Positions 31,829-39,852 of a stretch of DNA of 46,783 nt are shown in pieces (position 1 is the first letter of the stretch; every line of letters begins with the position of its first letter). Below the pieces are notes generated by a model. That model was given only the letters and a program-made list of their open reading frames with translations. It was not told where the DNA came from and ran no database searches. Source of the stretch: Rhodoferax sp. (GTDB lineage Bacteria; Pseudomonadota; Gammaproteobacteria; Burkholderiales; Burkholderiaceae_C); assembly GCA_030685025.1 (NCBI GenBank), contig JAUXWC010000164.1, forward strand, positions 1 to 46,783, written 5' to 3'. A program made the position numbers and the translations under genes.

Positions 31829-32270
31829 GTACTGCGTGACGCAGCAGCTGCGGGTGCACCTGCTGGCGCTGCTGCGCATCAGCGACACAGAGGCGGTGGA
31901 CCGCGTGCTGCCAGAGGGCGAAGAGCAGCCGCTGATCTGGGGTCGGGCCGATGGCGGGGAGGGCACGTTTTTGAGCCCGCGCAGCTACCAGGCGCGCATG
32001 AAGATTTGGGTAAAGGCTGCAGGCCTGGATGACCGCCTGACCCCCCATGCCCTGCGCCACACCCGGGGCATGAACGTGATGACCCGCAGCCGGGGCAATA
32101 ACGCGGTGAAGGTGGCCCAGATTGCGCTGAACCACGCCAGCATGCGCAGCACGGGCGTTTACCTGCATGTGAGCCGGGAAGAAATGGCGGCGCAGCTGCA
32201 GCTGGTGGATGGCGGGGGGCGCATGCGCAAGGCGGATGCGGTGCGGGTGGCTGCGGGGGCACAGGCATGA
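31599..32270 (+). CDS. Tyrosine recombinase catalytic domain only
   Basis: Encodes 223 residues from ATG 31599 behind GGGAG (31587-31591). The full set of active-site residues can be placed: R41 (TGMRVFEFS), a Lys in DKRHCKGQRK (about 66-73), H150 and R153 (HALRHT), H179 (LNHASMRST) and Y188 (GVYLH). The N-terminal core-binding domain that holds DNA in normal integrases (~100 residues) is missing. It may depend on a partner, or act at a fixed site such as dimer resolution. It lies far from att, in the early region. Confidence 0.82.
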   Translation: MLMYLTEPQQRELLKAARTQACPLAQRDYHWMAALIITGMRVFEFSRLTRPRVLQGLDAGWLVSDKRHCKGQRKANEYCVTQQLRVHLLALLRISDTEAVDRVLPEGEEQPLIWGRADGGEGTFLSPRSYQARMKIWVKAAGLDDRLTPHALRHTRGMNVMTRSRGNNAVKVAQIALNHASMRSTGVYLHVSREEMAAQLQLVDGGGRMRKADAVRVAAGAQA

Positions 32271-32692
32271 GCGCCGTAGTTCTAAGCGACATCGAGCGGC
32301 GCGCTGCCAGGTCAGCCAGCATCACTTCAAGGCACAGCGCCGAGCAACTCGCTGCCCTGCAGCGGCTTTATGAGCTGCCAAAGCGGCACGTTGGCACCGG
32401 CGGCGGCCGATCTGCCGCAAGACTGCTGCTCGGGCTGTACAACGGCACCCGCTTTCCGTTCGACCTCACTGACCTGCGCAGCTTTGACCGGACAAACTTT
32501 GAAGCAGCGATGACGGTGATCCGCATGGATGCGCCGCACTGTCAATACGAGGTGCACAGCATCATTGATGCGATCTATGCCGACACCTACTACACCGGTG
32601 ATGAGTTCGAGAACTGGGCCTACAACCTCAAGTTGAAGGGGCGCTGCAGCAAAGACAACCTCCCCCCGTTCGTGGTGAGGTCATTGCCATGA
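32267..32692 (+). CDS. DUF7673-like conserved protein
   Basis: Encodes 141 residues, coupled by ATGA to the recombinase. The block RLLLGLYNGTRFPFDLTDLRSFD and the later APHCQYEVHSIID match a conserved protein found in phages and plasmids of proteobacteria. No function is known. It is likely cytoplasmic and helical at its ends. Confidence 0.7.
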   Translation: MSAVVLSDIERRAARSASITSRHSAEQLAALQRLYELPKRHVGTGGGRSAARLLLGLYNGTRFPFDLTDLRSFDRTNFEAAMTVIRMDAPHCQYEVHSIIDAIYADTYYTGDEFENWAYNLKLKGRCSKDNLPPFVVRSLP

Positions 32693-32895
32693 TCTTCCGC
32701 GTCACCCACGTCGATGCCCAGCATCACCGCAAAAAAGCCCATGTGACAGCGGCCAACGTGAGCGACTGCATCAAGCAGATCGAGGACGCCCTGGGCGACC
32801 ACGTTGGGCTGTCCGTGGTGCGGTTGCGCACGCGGCCTGTGCTGCACCTGAGGCCGACCGAAGCCCACTTTGAAAAACGGAGGTGGCATGCGTGA
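32689..32895 (+). CDS. Hypothetical small protein (68 aa)
   Basis: Overlaps the previous gene by ATGA. It is mixed alpha/beta with many His residues (VDAQHHRKKAHV) and one Cys, and a basic end. The position in a coupled run supports it. No family is recognised. Confidence 0.6.
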   Translation: MIFRVTHVDAQHHRKKAHVTAANVSDCIKQIEDALGDHVGLSVVRLRTRPVLHLRPTEAHFEKRRWHA

Positions 32896-33076
32896 GTTTT
32901 TACTGCGCCTGCTGCTGATCGTGCTGCTGGCGGCGATGTGGGTCTTCCACCTCGTGGTGTGGGGCCCGGTGAAAGCCGTGGCCACTTTTCTATCCGAACA
33001 ACTGGAGGCGCTGGAGCTGGCCCTGCTGATTGCAGGCGCTGAACGGCGCACCCGTGATGAAAGAAACCTGAAATGA
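32888..33076 (+). CDS. Small membrane protein (62 aa)
   Basis: ATG 32888 lies within the end of the previous gene. Residues ~5-25 are strongly hydrophobic (LLRLLLIVLLAAMWVFHLVVW), giving one membrane helix; the C-terminal half is helical and charged. It may be an inner-membrane peptide of the early region, for example in exclusion of other phages, but this is only inferred. Confidence 0.6.
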   Translation: MREFLLRLLLIVLLAAMWVFHLVVWGPVKAVATFLSEQLEALELALLIAGAERRTRDERNLK

Positions 33077-33327
33077 GCAAAGCATTGATTGTTTTGGAGG
33101 CCGACCGCCTGGAGTTTGGCGAGTTTGTTGTCACCCCTGGCGGCGGCGCGCGCCAGGAATTTCGCATCCACCACGGCGGTGAATGCAAAGTTGTGGTGTC
33201 GGTAAATTTCCCTGCAGACAGCGAAGTGGCGAAGAACGTAATAACCGCGCTGCAGCTTCCGCAGGCTGCCCCGGTGGTCAACACCGGCTCTGTTGCGTCT
33301 GACATTACGGCGGCGGTTGGATCGTGA
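33073..33327 (+). CDS. Hypothetical protein (84 aa)
   Basis: Coupled by ATGA. The pattern of short beta strands (LIVLEADRLEFGEFVV, EFRIHHGGECKVVVSV) suggests a small beta-rich domain. No known motif is seen. Its stop overlaps the GTG of the next gene. Confidence 0.6.
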   Translation: MSKALIVLEADRLEFGEFVVTPGGGARQEFRIHHGGECKVVVSVNFPADSEVAKNVITALQLPQAAPVVNTGSVASDITAAVGS

Positions 33328-33758
33328 GCCAGGGCCACCGCACCCTGAAAGACCGGATGCACACCAGGCTGATGCTGGCGGTGCGCTGGGTCAGCGGTGC
33401 TGAGCTGGCCGAGGGCTTGTCAACCAGCGCACCGGCCATAGAGGACGCGCTGGCAGACCTGGTGCTGGAGGGCCTGGCGGAGTTTGATGCGGAGCAGGGC
33501 TACCGGCTTAATGCATCGCAGCTTTGCCGGGACGCTGTGCGCATGCTGCAGCGCCGCAAGGTGCAGCGCGCGGTGGCAGGGCACACCTTTGAGGGCTGTT
33601 ACCGCATTGGCGTGGCCGAGCACCGCGCTGGCCTGGGCCTTGTCACCTGGGAGCTGGAGTTTCCGGCGCCGGAGGATGGCCCGGATTTTCTGGACCTGCA
33701 CATGGCGCAGATCAACCAAATTTTGAAATTTACTGAACAGGGGATGGCTCATGCCTGA
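33324..33758 (+). CDS. Probable winged-helix protein
   Basis: Encodes 144 residues from GTG 33324. The N-terminal ~55 residues (VRWVSGAELAEGLSTSAPAIEDALADLVLEGLAEFDAE...YRL) form an HTH with wing. The C-terminal part is beta-rich. It may be a DNA-binding regulator or adaptor. The next gene begins inside its end and seems to have a similar HTH-wing pattern. Confidence 0.6.
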   Translation: MSQGHRTLKDRMHTRLMLAVRWVSGAELAEGLSTSAPAIEDALADLVLEGLAEFDAEQGYRLNASQLCRDAVRMLQRRKVQRAVAGHTFEGCYRIGVAEHRAGLGLVTWELEFPAPEDGPDFLDLHMAQINQILKFTEQGMAHA

Positions 33759-34011
33759 AGCAATTTACGACTTGGAGCAGCTGCGCAAGCGCGTCTTGGC
33801 GCACCTGCAGGAGCAGACACAGCGCCAGCCGACCGGCAGCATTGCCGCAGCGATTGGCGTGCAGATGTGGGCGGTGGAGGGGGAGCTGGAGAACCTGTAC
33901 CGGGACAAGCAGGTTTCGTTTGTGGCTGGCGCCGGCTGGCAGTTGATCGAGCCGCCCAAGGCGGGCCCCAGGCCGCTGAGCGACGACGCACAGACGCCGC
34001 TGGGGGTGTAG
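33751..34011 (+). CDS. Small winged-helix-like protein (86 aa)
   Basis: ATG 33751. RKRVLAHLQEQTQRQPTGSIAAAIGVQMWAVEGELENLYRDKQVSFVAGAGWQLI gives a helix, an HTH (about 28-48), and a wing. It resembles the N-terminus of the previous gene and may have arisen from it by duplication. A role as a regulator is inferred. Confidence 0.6.
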   Translation: MPEAIYDLEQLRKRVLAHLQEQTQRQPTGSIAAAIGVQMWAVEGELENLYRDKQVSFVAGAGWQLIEPPKAGPRPLSDDAQTPLGV

Positions 34012-34015
34012 CAGC

Positions 34016-34228
34016 ATGGCAGTCAATCAAACCAACCCAAGGCCACCGGTGCGGCGTGGCCTTTTTTCTGACCTTGTGCGGCAGAAGGTGGCGCTCAAGG
34101 TGGCCACGGCTGATGCCACCTGTGTGAACTGCGGCTGCACGGACGGCCGGGCTTGTGTTGGCGGGTGCTACTGGATTTCGGTGTGCCGCATGAGCCGGAC
34201 CGGGCTTTGCAGTGGGTGCATCCTGTGA
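34016..34228 (+). CDS. Small Cys-rich zinc-binding protein (70 aa)
   Basis: The C-terminal half has CVNCGCTDGRACVGGC...C...CSGC, a Cys-rich pattern seen in many small phage and plasmid proteins that should bind one or two zinc ions. The N-terminus is basic. It lies 4 bases after the previous gene and overlaps the HNH gene start. Confidence 0.65.
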   Translation: MAVNQTNPRPPVRRGLFSDLVRQKVALKVATADATCVNCGCTDGRACVGGCYWISVCRMSRTGLCSGCIL

Positions 34229-34992
34229 CGAAGTCAAGAGGCTTGCGCGCGCCGCGCGTGCTATGGACGGAACCGGAGCTGGAGCTGCTGAGCGAGATCT
34301 TCCCGCACATGCACAGCCAGGACGTCGCGGCTTTACTGGGCTGCACCGTCTGGCGCATCAACAACGCATCCCATCGGCTCGGGCTGCGTAAAACCAATGA
34401 GTACATGGCGGCCGACATTGAAAAGCGCCGGGCGCTCGCCAAGACGAATCCCAACATGATCGCCAACCGCTTTCACAAAGGCCAGGTGCCGCCCAACAAA
34501 GGCGTCAGGGGCATCAGCTATCCCGGCATGGAGAAAACGCAGTTCCGCAAAGGGGACAAGCCTAAGAACTGGAAGCCGGTCGGCAGCGTTCGCGTCAACA
34601 GCGACGGCTACGCCGATATCAAGCTGGCCGAGGGCATGTTTCAGTGGAAGCAATTGCACCGCGAAGTGTGGAAGGAAGCGCACGGCAGCTACCCGCCCAA
34701 GGGCTGGGTCTTGGCCTTCAAAGACCGGCAGCCGCTGAACTGCCGCCTGGACAACCTTGTTCTGCTGACGCTCAAGGAAAACATGCTGCGCAACAGCCTG
34801 CACAACAACTACCCGCCGGAGCTGATCGAAGTCGTTCAGCTGCAGGCGGCTCTAAACCATCGCATCAATAACCGCCTGAAGAAGGCGCACCCTGAGGACC
34901 CGAACTATGTCAAAAAGCATCGCCGATCTACGAAATACCTTGTTCGAGACGCTAAACGCGCTGAGCGACAAAACCAATCCCATGGATCTTGA
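34225..34992 (+). CDS. HNH endonuclease (HNH_3 type)
   Basis: Encodes 255 residues; GTG 34225 overlaps the previous stop. Residues ~10-55 look like a DNA-binding helix bundle (TEPELELLSEIFPHMHSQDVAALLG). Then come the FHKGQVPPNKG motif and the HNH core, LHREVWKEAHGSYPPKGWVLAFKDRQPLNCRLDNLVLLT (about 165-205) with the ligand His and the final Asn. It may be a homing-type nuclease or take part in DNA processing. The end has many Asn and Lys and overlaps the next gene by 86 bases. Confidence 0.85.
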   Translation: MTKSRGLRAPRVLWTEPELELLSEIFPHMHSQDVAALLGCTVWRINNASHRLGLRKTNEYMAADIEKRRALAKTNPNMIANRFHKGQVPPNKGVRGISYPGMEKTQFRKGDKPKNWKPVGSVRVNSDGYADIKLAEGMFQWKQLHREVWKEAHGSYPPKGWVLAFKDRQPLNCRLDNLVLLTLKENMLRNSLHNNYPPELIEVVQLQAALNHRINNRLKKAHPEDPNYVKKHRRSTKYLVRDAKRAERQNQSHGS

Positions 34993-35206
34993 CCGCGCCC
35001 GTGTGATCGCCGACGTTGGCCAGGTGATCGTCAACAGCGCCAAGGTAGAGGTGGACTTTGCAAAGGTCACCGGAACCCGTCAGTCACTCTTCCTCGCGCC
35101 AAGTGAAGCCGGGCCAGGCCTGCCTGCACCCACTCACGATCGCAAGCAGCTTCCGCCGCCTGGCAACGGCATCAAGAGCATCACCCAACACACCTTGAAG
35201 GGCTGA
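34907..35206 (+). CDS. Conserved hypothetical protein after the HNH gene (99 aa)
   Basis: ATG 34907 lies within the HNH gene in another frame. The helical N-terminus (SIADLRNTLFETLNALSDKTNPMDLDRARVIADVGQVIVNSAKVEVDFAKV) has the look of a real conserved domain found in phages next to HNH genes. The end is Pro-rich and likely disordered. Function unknown. Confidence 0.65.
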   Translation: MSKSIADLRNTLFETLNALSDKTNPMDLDRARVIADVGQVIVNSAKVEVDFAKVTGTRQSLFLAPSEAGPGLPAPTHDRKQLPPPGNGIKSITQHTLKG

Positions 35207-35207
35207 C

Positions 35208-35837
35208 ATGAACGAACCAATCTCCCGCTTCCCGCTGCAGTGGCCCACCGGCTGGAAGCGCACCCCCTACGGACTGCGCAAATACGGTCAATTCAAGCGT
35301 GACGGCCGCGATCTCCCTGTGACTGACGGTGTAGGCCGCGTGCTGGCTGAACTAGAGCGACTGGGCGTGGCTGAGCACGATGTAGTCGTGTCGACCAATG
35401 TGCGCACCAGGATGGATGGATTGCCCCGCTCCGGCGAACCGAAGCCCGTGGACCCTGGCGCATGCGTCTACTGGAAAAAGACCGACAAGGACCCCACCCG
35501 CTGCATGGCGGTGGACCGCTACACCGAAGTGGCTGACAACCTGGCGGCGATCGCGGCCACGCTGGAGGCGATGCGGGCGATCGAGCGGCATGGTGGCGCG
35601 GCGATCCTGGACCGGGCCTTCACCGGCTTTGCCGCGCTACCTGCGCCTGCTGCTGGCCAGCGGGACTGGTGGACGGTGCTGGGCCTGCAGCCGGACGCGA
35701 CGGCCGAGCAGATCCGCGATGCCCACAAGCGAATGCGCAGCACCTTGCACCCGGACCGGCCGGGCAGCGGCGATGAGGCGCGGATGGCCGAGCTGAATGT
35801 GGCGCGGGACCGTGGCCTTGAGGGGGTTGGGCAATGA
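35208..35837 (+). CDS. J-domain (DnaJ-like) phage protein
   Basis: Encodes 209 residues. The C-terminal ~65 residues (from DWWTVLGLQPDATAEQIRDAHK) are a J-domain with the HPD triad in LHPDRPG (about 182-185). The N-terminal ~140 residues are specific to phages and plasmids. J-domains switch on the ATPase of Hsp70 (DnaK); the phage may direct host DnaK to its own complexes, for example at the origin. It overlaps the next gene by ATGA. Confidence 0.82.
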   Translation: MNEPISRFPLQWPTGWKRTPYGLRKYGQFKRDGRDLPVTDGVGRVLAELERLGVAEHDVVVSTNVRTRMDGLPRSGEPKPVDPGACVYWKKTDKDPTRCMAVDRYTEVADNLAAIAATLEAMRAIERHGGAAILDRAFTGFAALPAPAAGQRDWWTVLGLQPDATAEQIRDAHKRMRSTLHPDRPGSGDEARMAELNVARDRGLEGVGQ

Positions 35838-36238
35838 GCGGCGCACCAAGGCCCCCCATGCAGAAAAAGCTCAAGGACGCCCGGGCCGAGATCGAGGCAG
35901 TCTTGAAAAAACACGATATCGCTGGCTTTGTGAGCTTGCACGCACCTGGCTTTGGCGAGGTGTTCTACACCATGTGGCCAAGCTACTCCGTCCTGGTGGG
36001 CGACTACCCGTCGATTCGCATCAAGTCGAAGGCGGTGGACTACGGCGGCGACGTGGTGAGGCAGAGGGAAGACCAGGCCAACACCGCCAGCATGGCGCAC
36101 CACTTGGGAGTGTCCTTGTCGCAATTCGGCATGCAGTTCCTGGACCTTTCGACGGCGTTGTCTCAGGCGCTGGGCGCCGAGCACGTCGACCAAGGCTTTG
36201 AGCCTGAGCCGAGCAAGATGAATCCGGGGGTGCACTGA
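35834..36238 (+). CDS. Hypothetical protein (134 aa)
   Basis: Coupled to the J-domain gene. A helical start (KDARAEIEAVLKKHDIAGFVSL) is followed by a beta pair (GFGEVFYTMWPSYSVLVGDYPSIRIKSK) and C-terminal helices. No known family. Its stop shares a base with the next start. Confidence 0.6.
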   Translation: MSGAPRPPMQKKLKDARAEIEAVLKKHDIAGFVSLHAPGFGEVFYTMWPSYSVLVGDYPSIRIKSKAVDYGGDVVRQREDQANTASMAHHLGVSLSQFGMQFLDLSTALSQALGAEHVDQGFEPEPSKMNPGVH

Positions 36239-37344
36239 TGCAGAACACAAACATCGAGTGGTGTGACAGCACCTTCAATCCGTGGATCGGTTGCACGAAG
36301 GTCGGCCCGGGCTGCGACAACTGCTACGCGAAAGCCGACTTCGACGACCGCAAGCACCGTGTGACGTGGGGCGCCGGCCAAGCGCGCTCCCGCACCAAGA
36401 CATGGGGCGACCCGGTGAAGTGGAACGCGCAGCCGTTCTTTGAGTGTGCAGAATGTTCCAGGGAGTGCCGTTGGCGGGGCGCCTGCAATGGTCAAAGCTG
36501 CCCAGAGTGTGGCGGGCATGTGGTCCTTGCGCGCCAGCGCGTCTTCTGCGCCAGCCTTGCTGACGTGTTCGACAACGAGGTTGATCCGAAGTGGCGCGCT
36601 GACCTGTTCGACCTGATCCTTGCCACGCCAAACCTTGATTGGTTGTTGCTGACCAAACGCATTGGCAACGCCCGCAAGATGCTCAATGACGTAGCCGTGA
36701 CTCGTGGCGCCCTGCTCACCGTCAACGACGAATATCGGCCACCGGCCAACGTCTGGCTGGGTGCCACGGTGGTCAATCAGGAGGAAGCCGACCGAGACAT
36801 CCCCAAGCTGCTGGCCACGCCGGCGCGCGTGCGATTCTTGAGCATGGAGCCGCTGCTGGGGCCGGTGGACCTCAAGCCTCATTTGTTGCAATGTTGCGGC
36901 TGCTTTGAAGAAGGTCACCCCGGAAGCTACTGGGAGCCACCAGAAGGGCCCAGCTGCTGCAACCAACCCGAGTCGACCGACCTACATTGGGTTATCGCTG
37001 GCGGCGAAAGCGGCCTAGGCGCGCGGCCATCGCATCCTGACTGGTACAGGAGCCTGCGCGATCAATGTGCAGCAGCTGGCGTGCCCTTCCTGTTCAAGCA
37101 GTGGGGTGAGTGGATCGAGCCGGACGTTGACGGCATGCCGGTCCGCCTGACGGCGCGGGTCGGTGATCCTGAGTTTTTTACCTCAGCGGCGGAGATGGAT
37201 GGCTTCTTGTGCATCGATGGCCGGTTTGAACGGTCGGTGAATGACCTTGCCGACGATGTGCCGTACCTCGGCATGAAGCGCATCGGCAAAAAAGCTGCCA
37301 ACCGCCTGCTGGATGGCATTAAGCACAACGGGTTCCCGGCATGA
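36238..37344 (+). CDS. DUF5131 (phage Gp37/Gp68) protein with added zinc-type insert
   Basis: Encodes 368 residues. The N-terminus IEWCDSTFNPWIGCTKVGPGCDNCYA holds the three Cys pattern of the family, which resembles radical-SAM proteins. The rest, DWLLLTKR, PPANVWLGATVVNQ, RVRFLSMEPLLGPVDL, WVIAGGESGLGARPSHPDWYRSLRDQC and PFLFKQWGEW, is in the expected order. Two Cys-rich inserts stand out: FECAECSRECRWRGAC...CPECGG at about 68-95 and QCCGC...SCCN at about 218-242. Both could bind zinc. The enzymatic role of the family is not known. Confidence 0.88.
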   Translation: MQNTNIEWCDSTFNPWIGCTKVGPGCDNCYAKADFDDRKHRVTWGAGQARSRTKTWGDPVKWNAQPFFECAECSRECRWRGACNGQSCPECGGHVVLARQRVFCASLADVFDNEVDPKWRADLFDLILATPNLDWLLLTKRIGNARKMLNDVAVTRGALLTVNDEYRPPANVWLGATVVNQEEADRDIPKLLATPARVRFLSMEPLLGPVDLKPHLLQCCGCFEEGHPGSYWEPPEGPSCCNQPESTDLHWVIAGGESGLGARPSHPDWYRSLRDQCAAAGVPFLFKQWGEWIEPDVDGMPVRLTARVGDPEFFTSAAEMDGFLCIDGRFERSVNDLADDVPYLGMKRIGKKAANRLLDGIKHNGFPA

Positions 37345-37775
37345 GCGCCCGCACCTACCGCCTGGGCGACGGCCTGCTAGATGTGCTGACGGTGCTGGTG
37401 TTCGGCCTCACTGGCCTGCTGGCTTACGGCCTGTTCAGCCTGAGCGAGCAGCTGCTGCAAGCGGCATGGCTGAGCTGGCAGTGGCTGACGACATGGCCGC
37501 TGCTGAAGGTGCTGGAGTGGTCTGCCGCTGCGCTGACCATCTACGGCGCGTGGCTCCTGGCCAACCCGGGCCACCGCTGGACGTCCTGGGGGTTTGTGTT
37601 TTTCCTCGCTGCGAACGTGGTGTGGATCTCTTACGCCTGGTTCACTGGCCAAGGCGGTCTTTTTGTGCAGCAGCTGGTGCTGACAGGCATCAGCCTGCAG
37701 GGCATCTGGAACACGTTGCTCCGGCCCGTGCTGCAGGCGTTCAATCAACTTTTTGAGGGCTTTGAAAATGAATGA
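37341..37775 (+). CDS. Multi-pass membrane protein
   Basis: Encodes 144 residues, coupled by ATGA. Four hydrophobic segments (about 11-33, 40-57, 60-76, 81-103) with many Trp and Leu residues predict a polytopic inner-membrane protein; the C-terminus is acidic. No family is recognised. A role in exclusion of other phages could be considered but lacks direct support. Confidence 0.65.
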   Translation: MSARTYRLGDGLLDVLTVLVFGLTGLLAYGLFSLSEQLLQAAWLSWQWLTTWPLLKVLEWSAAALTIYGAWLLANPGHRWTSWGFVFFLAANVVWISYAWFTGQGGLFVQQLVLTGISLQGIWNTLLRPVLQAFNQLFEGFENE

Positions 37776-38268
37776 TTCTGAAACCGACGCACGGCCGGTG
37801 CCGGGGAAGTATGACGATGTGCTGCGTCCGTTTGTCTCGCTGATGGAAAGGGAACTGCACGCAAACACCGGCAAGGGTGATCGACCCGGCTGGCTTTCCA
37901 TGTCTGCTGATGAAGTCCTGCTGGAGATTTACTACCACGTCGCCAAGCTGCAAAAGGCGATCAGGAACAACGATGGCCCGCGAATTCAAGAGCATGCAGC
38001 TGACGTAGCGAACATGGCGATGATGGCCTTGGACGTGTGCGGAGGAATCGCCATTCTTGAACTTTGCGCTGGTGCTGGCGCGGAACCGGTGACGCTGCCG
38101 GAACACTTCGCAACGATCCACGATGACGGGTACTGGCTCGCGAACAGTAAAGGACCGCACGGCTACAACCACGTGCCCGCTGGCTGGCCCAGCGTGAAGG
38201 TCTACACCGAAGAACAAGTGCTCCAGCTGCTTGGTTGCCCGACCAGCGCGAAAGCCGTCGCAGCATGA
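37768..38268 (+). CDS. MazG-like all-alpha protein
   Basis: Encodes 166 residues; ATG 37768 lies in the end of the membrane protein gene. The stretch FVSLMERELHANTGKGDRPGWLSMSADEVLLEIYYHVAKLQKAI...ADVANMAMMALDVCGG resembles the helical EExxE/ExxD pattern of MazG-like nucleotide pyrophosphohydrolases found in phages. Not all acidic positions can be confirmed by eye. The C-terminal part adds a short domain with His and Tyr. It could adjust nucleotide pools or remove alarmones. Confidence 0.6.
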   Translation: MNDSETDARPVPGKYDDVLRPFVSLMERELHANTGKGDRPGWLSMSADEVLLEIYYHVAKLQKAIRNNDGPRIQEHAADVANMAMMALDVCGGIAILELCAGAGAEPVTLPEHFATIHDDGYWLANSKGPHGYNHVPAGWPSVKVYTEEQVLQLLGCPTSAKAVAA

Positions 38269-38744
38269 CCGCCGCCCTTTCCCTGCGCCCCGTGTGGGCG
38301 TGGCTGGTTATCCGGCCGGACGTTACGGACCCTGCAGCGCGGGCCAAGCTGTACGAGCTGGGCCAGATCAAGGTCATCGAGAACCGGGGCTGGCCAACCA
38401 GCTACCGTGGCGAGCTGCTGATCCATGCCGGCAAAAAGCTGACCGTGGACGACTACGACGCGGCGCTGCTGTTCATCGAGGCATTTATCTGCCCGTCGCT
38501 GGCCGCGATCGTGCCGGACATTGGCGAGCTGCAGGCCGGTGGCCTTGTCGGCCGTGTCAACCTGGTTAACTGCGTGCAGGCGCACCCATCGCCGTGGTTT
38601 ACCGGTGGCTCTGCGATCCCGAGCCCGCGCACCGTTGACGACGCACACGGCACGGGCTACGGCTTCGTGCTGGAGAACGCCCGGCCCATGCCCTTCGTGC
38701 CCTACAAGGGCATGCAGCGGTTTTTCAATGTGAGGTTGCCATGA
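38265..38744 (+). CDS. ASCH domain protein
   Basis: Encodes 159 residues from ATG 38265 in the previous stop. SLRPVWAWLVI, IENRGWPTSYRGELLIHAGKK, GGLVGRVNLVNCV and YGFVLENARPMPFVPYKGMQRFF are in the order seen in ASCH proteins, whose beta-barrel fold is related to PUA and binds RNA or modified bases. Some members are nucleotide or RNA hydrolases. The role in the phage is not known. Confidence 0.85.
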   Translation: MTAALSLRPVWAWLVIRPDVTDPAARAKLYELGQIKVIENRGWPTSYRGELLIHAGKKLTVDDYDAALLFIEAFICPSLAAIVPDIGELQAGGLVGRVNLVNCVQAHPSPWFTGGSAIPSPRTVDDAHGTGYGFVLENARPMPFVPYKGMQRFFNVRLP

Positions 38745-39142
38745 GCAGCGCGTTGGAAAAAGAGCACGACGAAGTGCGCGCGGCATTCGATGTGCTGTCG
38801 AGGTCCTCTCACACCCGGCTTTTCAGGCCATTGAATTGGTTTTTTGCTGGCCACAGCCTTGCGCGTGAACAGGCCGAGGGAAAACTGCCCTCCAATTTCG
38901 TGCCTGGCGCGATGCACTGCCTTAAATGCAACTTCACGCTGCAGAAAGTCGTGCTGTGTGTGGCCGATGGCCAGGCCTATGCGGCGAAACACACCCCGGA
39001 ACCGTGCCCCAACGGCTGCGGCCCTCTTGCTGCGACGACATGGGAGCAAGAAGCCCGAGCCGGCTGGAAGTCCAGCGAGGCCCTTTGGGACCGCCTCAAA
39101 GCGGCCGAGGATGAACTCGCCGCCATTAAAGGAAAGCCATGA
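38741..39142 (+). CDS. Hypothetical zinc-ribbon-like protein (133 aa)
   Basis: Coupled by ATGA. It has the pattern CLKC (about 66-69) ... CPNGC (about 90-94) and a charged helical C-terminus, which suggests one zinc site. No function is recognised. Confidence 0.6.
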   Translation: MSSALEKEHDEVRAAFDVLSRSSHTRLFRPLNWFFAGHSLAREQAEGKLPSNFVPGAMHCLKCNFTLQKVVLCVADGQAYAAKHTPEPCPNGCGPLAATTWEQEARAGWKSSEALWDRLKAAEDELAAIKGKP

Positions 39143-39423
39143 CTGCTGCCCACACCCACAACTGCGCGGCCGTGGGCTGCCAGAAACAGGTGCCGCTGAA
39201 CCTGCTGATGTGCATGGAGCACTGGCGCATGGTGCCGGCGCCGCTGGCGCGTGAGGTGAACAAGGCCTGGCGCATACGGGACCGGGGCGAGGCGCGGACG
39301 CTGGCCTACCAGGCGGCCGTGGCGGCGGCTGTGAAGGCCGTGGAGGCGAAGCAGCACCGGAAGATCGCCGAGCGATCGGGCGGGCAGGGTGACTTGCTGG
39401 CCGGTGACGATTTCGGCATTTAG
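39139..39423 (+). CDS. Hypothetical small protein with Cys/His (94 aa)
   Basis: Coupled by ATGA. The N-terminal HTHNCAAVGCQKQVPLNLLMCMEHW has a Cys/His set that could bind zinc. The remainder is an Ala-rich helix, and the end is acidic. It is the last gene of the coupled run that begins at 30393. Confidence 0.6.
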   Translation: MTAAHTHNCAAVGCQKQVPLNLLMCMEHWRMVPAPLAREVNKAWRIRDRGEARTLAYQAAVAAAVKAVEAKQHRKIAERSGGQGDLLAGDDFGI

Positions 39424-39437
39424 GCCAGGTACTGCAA

Positions 39438-39467
39438 GCGCAAGTAGCTATAAAAAACGGAGCAACG
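39438..39467 (+). repeat. Leader repeat GCGCAAG-AGCTAT, copy 1
   Basis: GCGCAAGTAGCTATAAAA is followed by an AGCAA box directly before ATG 39468. A related leader is at 39853-39880 upstream of the primase gene (GCGCAAGCAGCTATTAAAA, then AGCAA). The AGCTAT-A-run form is frequent upstream of genes in Comamonadaceae as I recall. Confidence 0.45.
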
Positions 39468-39824
39468 ATGGGAAGAGCAATTGGATTCCGGATTGTTGAG
39501 GCGACGGGGATCGTAAGCGCCGAGGCGAAGCCCTGTACGGCCAGGCAAGTGGCGCGATTTATGGCGGACCAGGAGCTGAGCAACGTCTCAAAGTATTGCG
39601 ATCGTGCGGTGCAGCACGGGCTGATGACGGTGGACACCACTGTTTACCCGCGTCTCTACAGCGCCGTGCCCGGCTGGCGGGAGACCGTTGCGGCACGGCA
39701 CCTGGAAGCGCTGGCAAACCAGGTGAGCCAGCGGGCACCGGTGATTGACTTGCCCGCGGTGACGGTAGCCACGGCCCTGGCCAGCCGCAGCCCGCTTGAG
39801 CAGGCATGGGCCGATTTCAGATGA
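39468..39824 (+). CDS. Hypothetical protein (118 aa)
   Basis: ATG 39468 follows GGAGC. The N-terminal half may be a winged helix (TARQVARFMADQELSNVSKYCDRAVQHGLMTVDTTVYPRLYSAV). It could regulate the replication gene after it or bind origin DNA. No family is recognised. Confidence 0.6.
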   Translation: MGRAIGFRIVEATGIVSAEAKPCTARQVARFMADQELSNVSKYCDRAVQHGLMTVDTTVYPRLYSAVPGWRETVAARHLEALANQVSQRAPVIDLPAVTVATALASRSPLEQAWADFR

Positions 39825-39852
39825 AAAACGATGCCTAGCCCATGCGGGGCGG

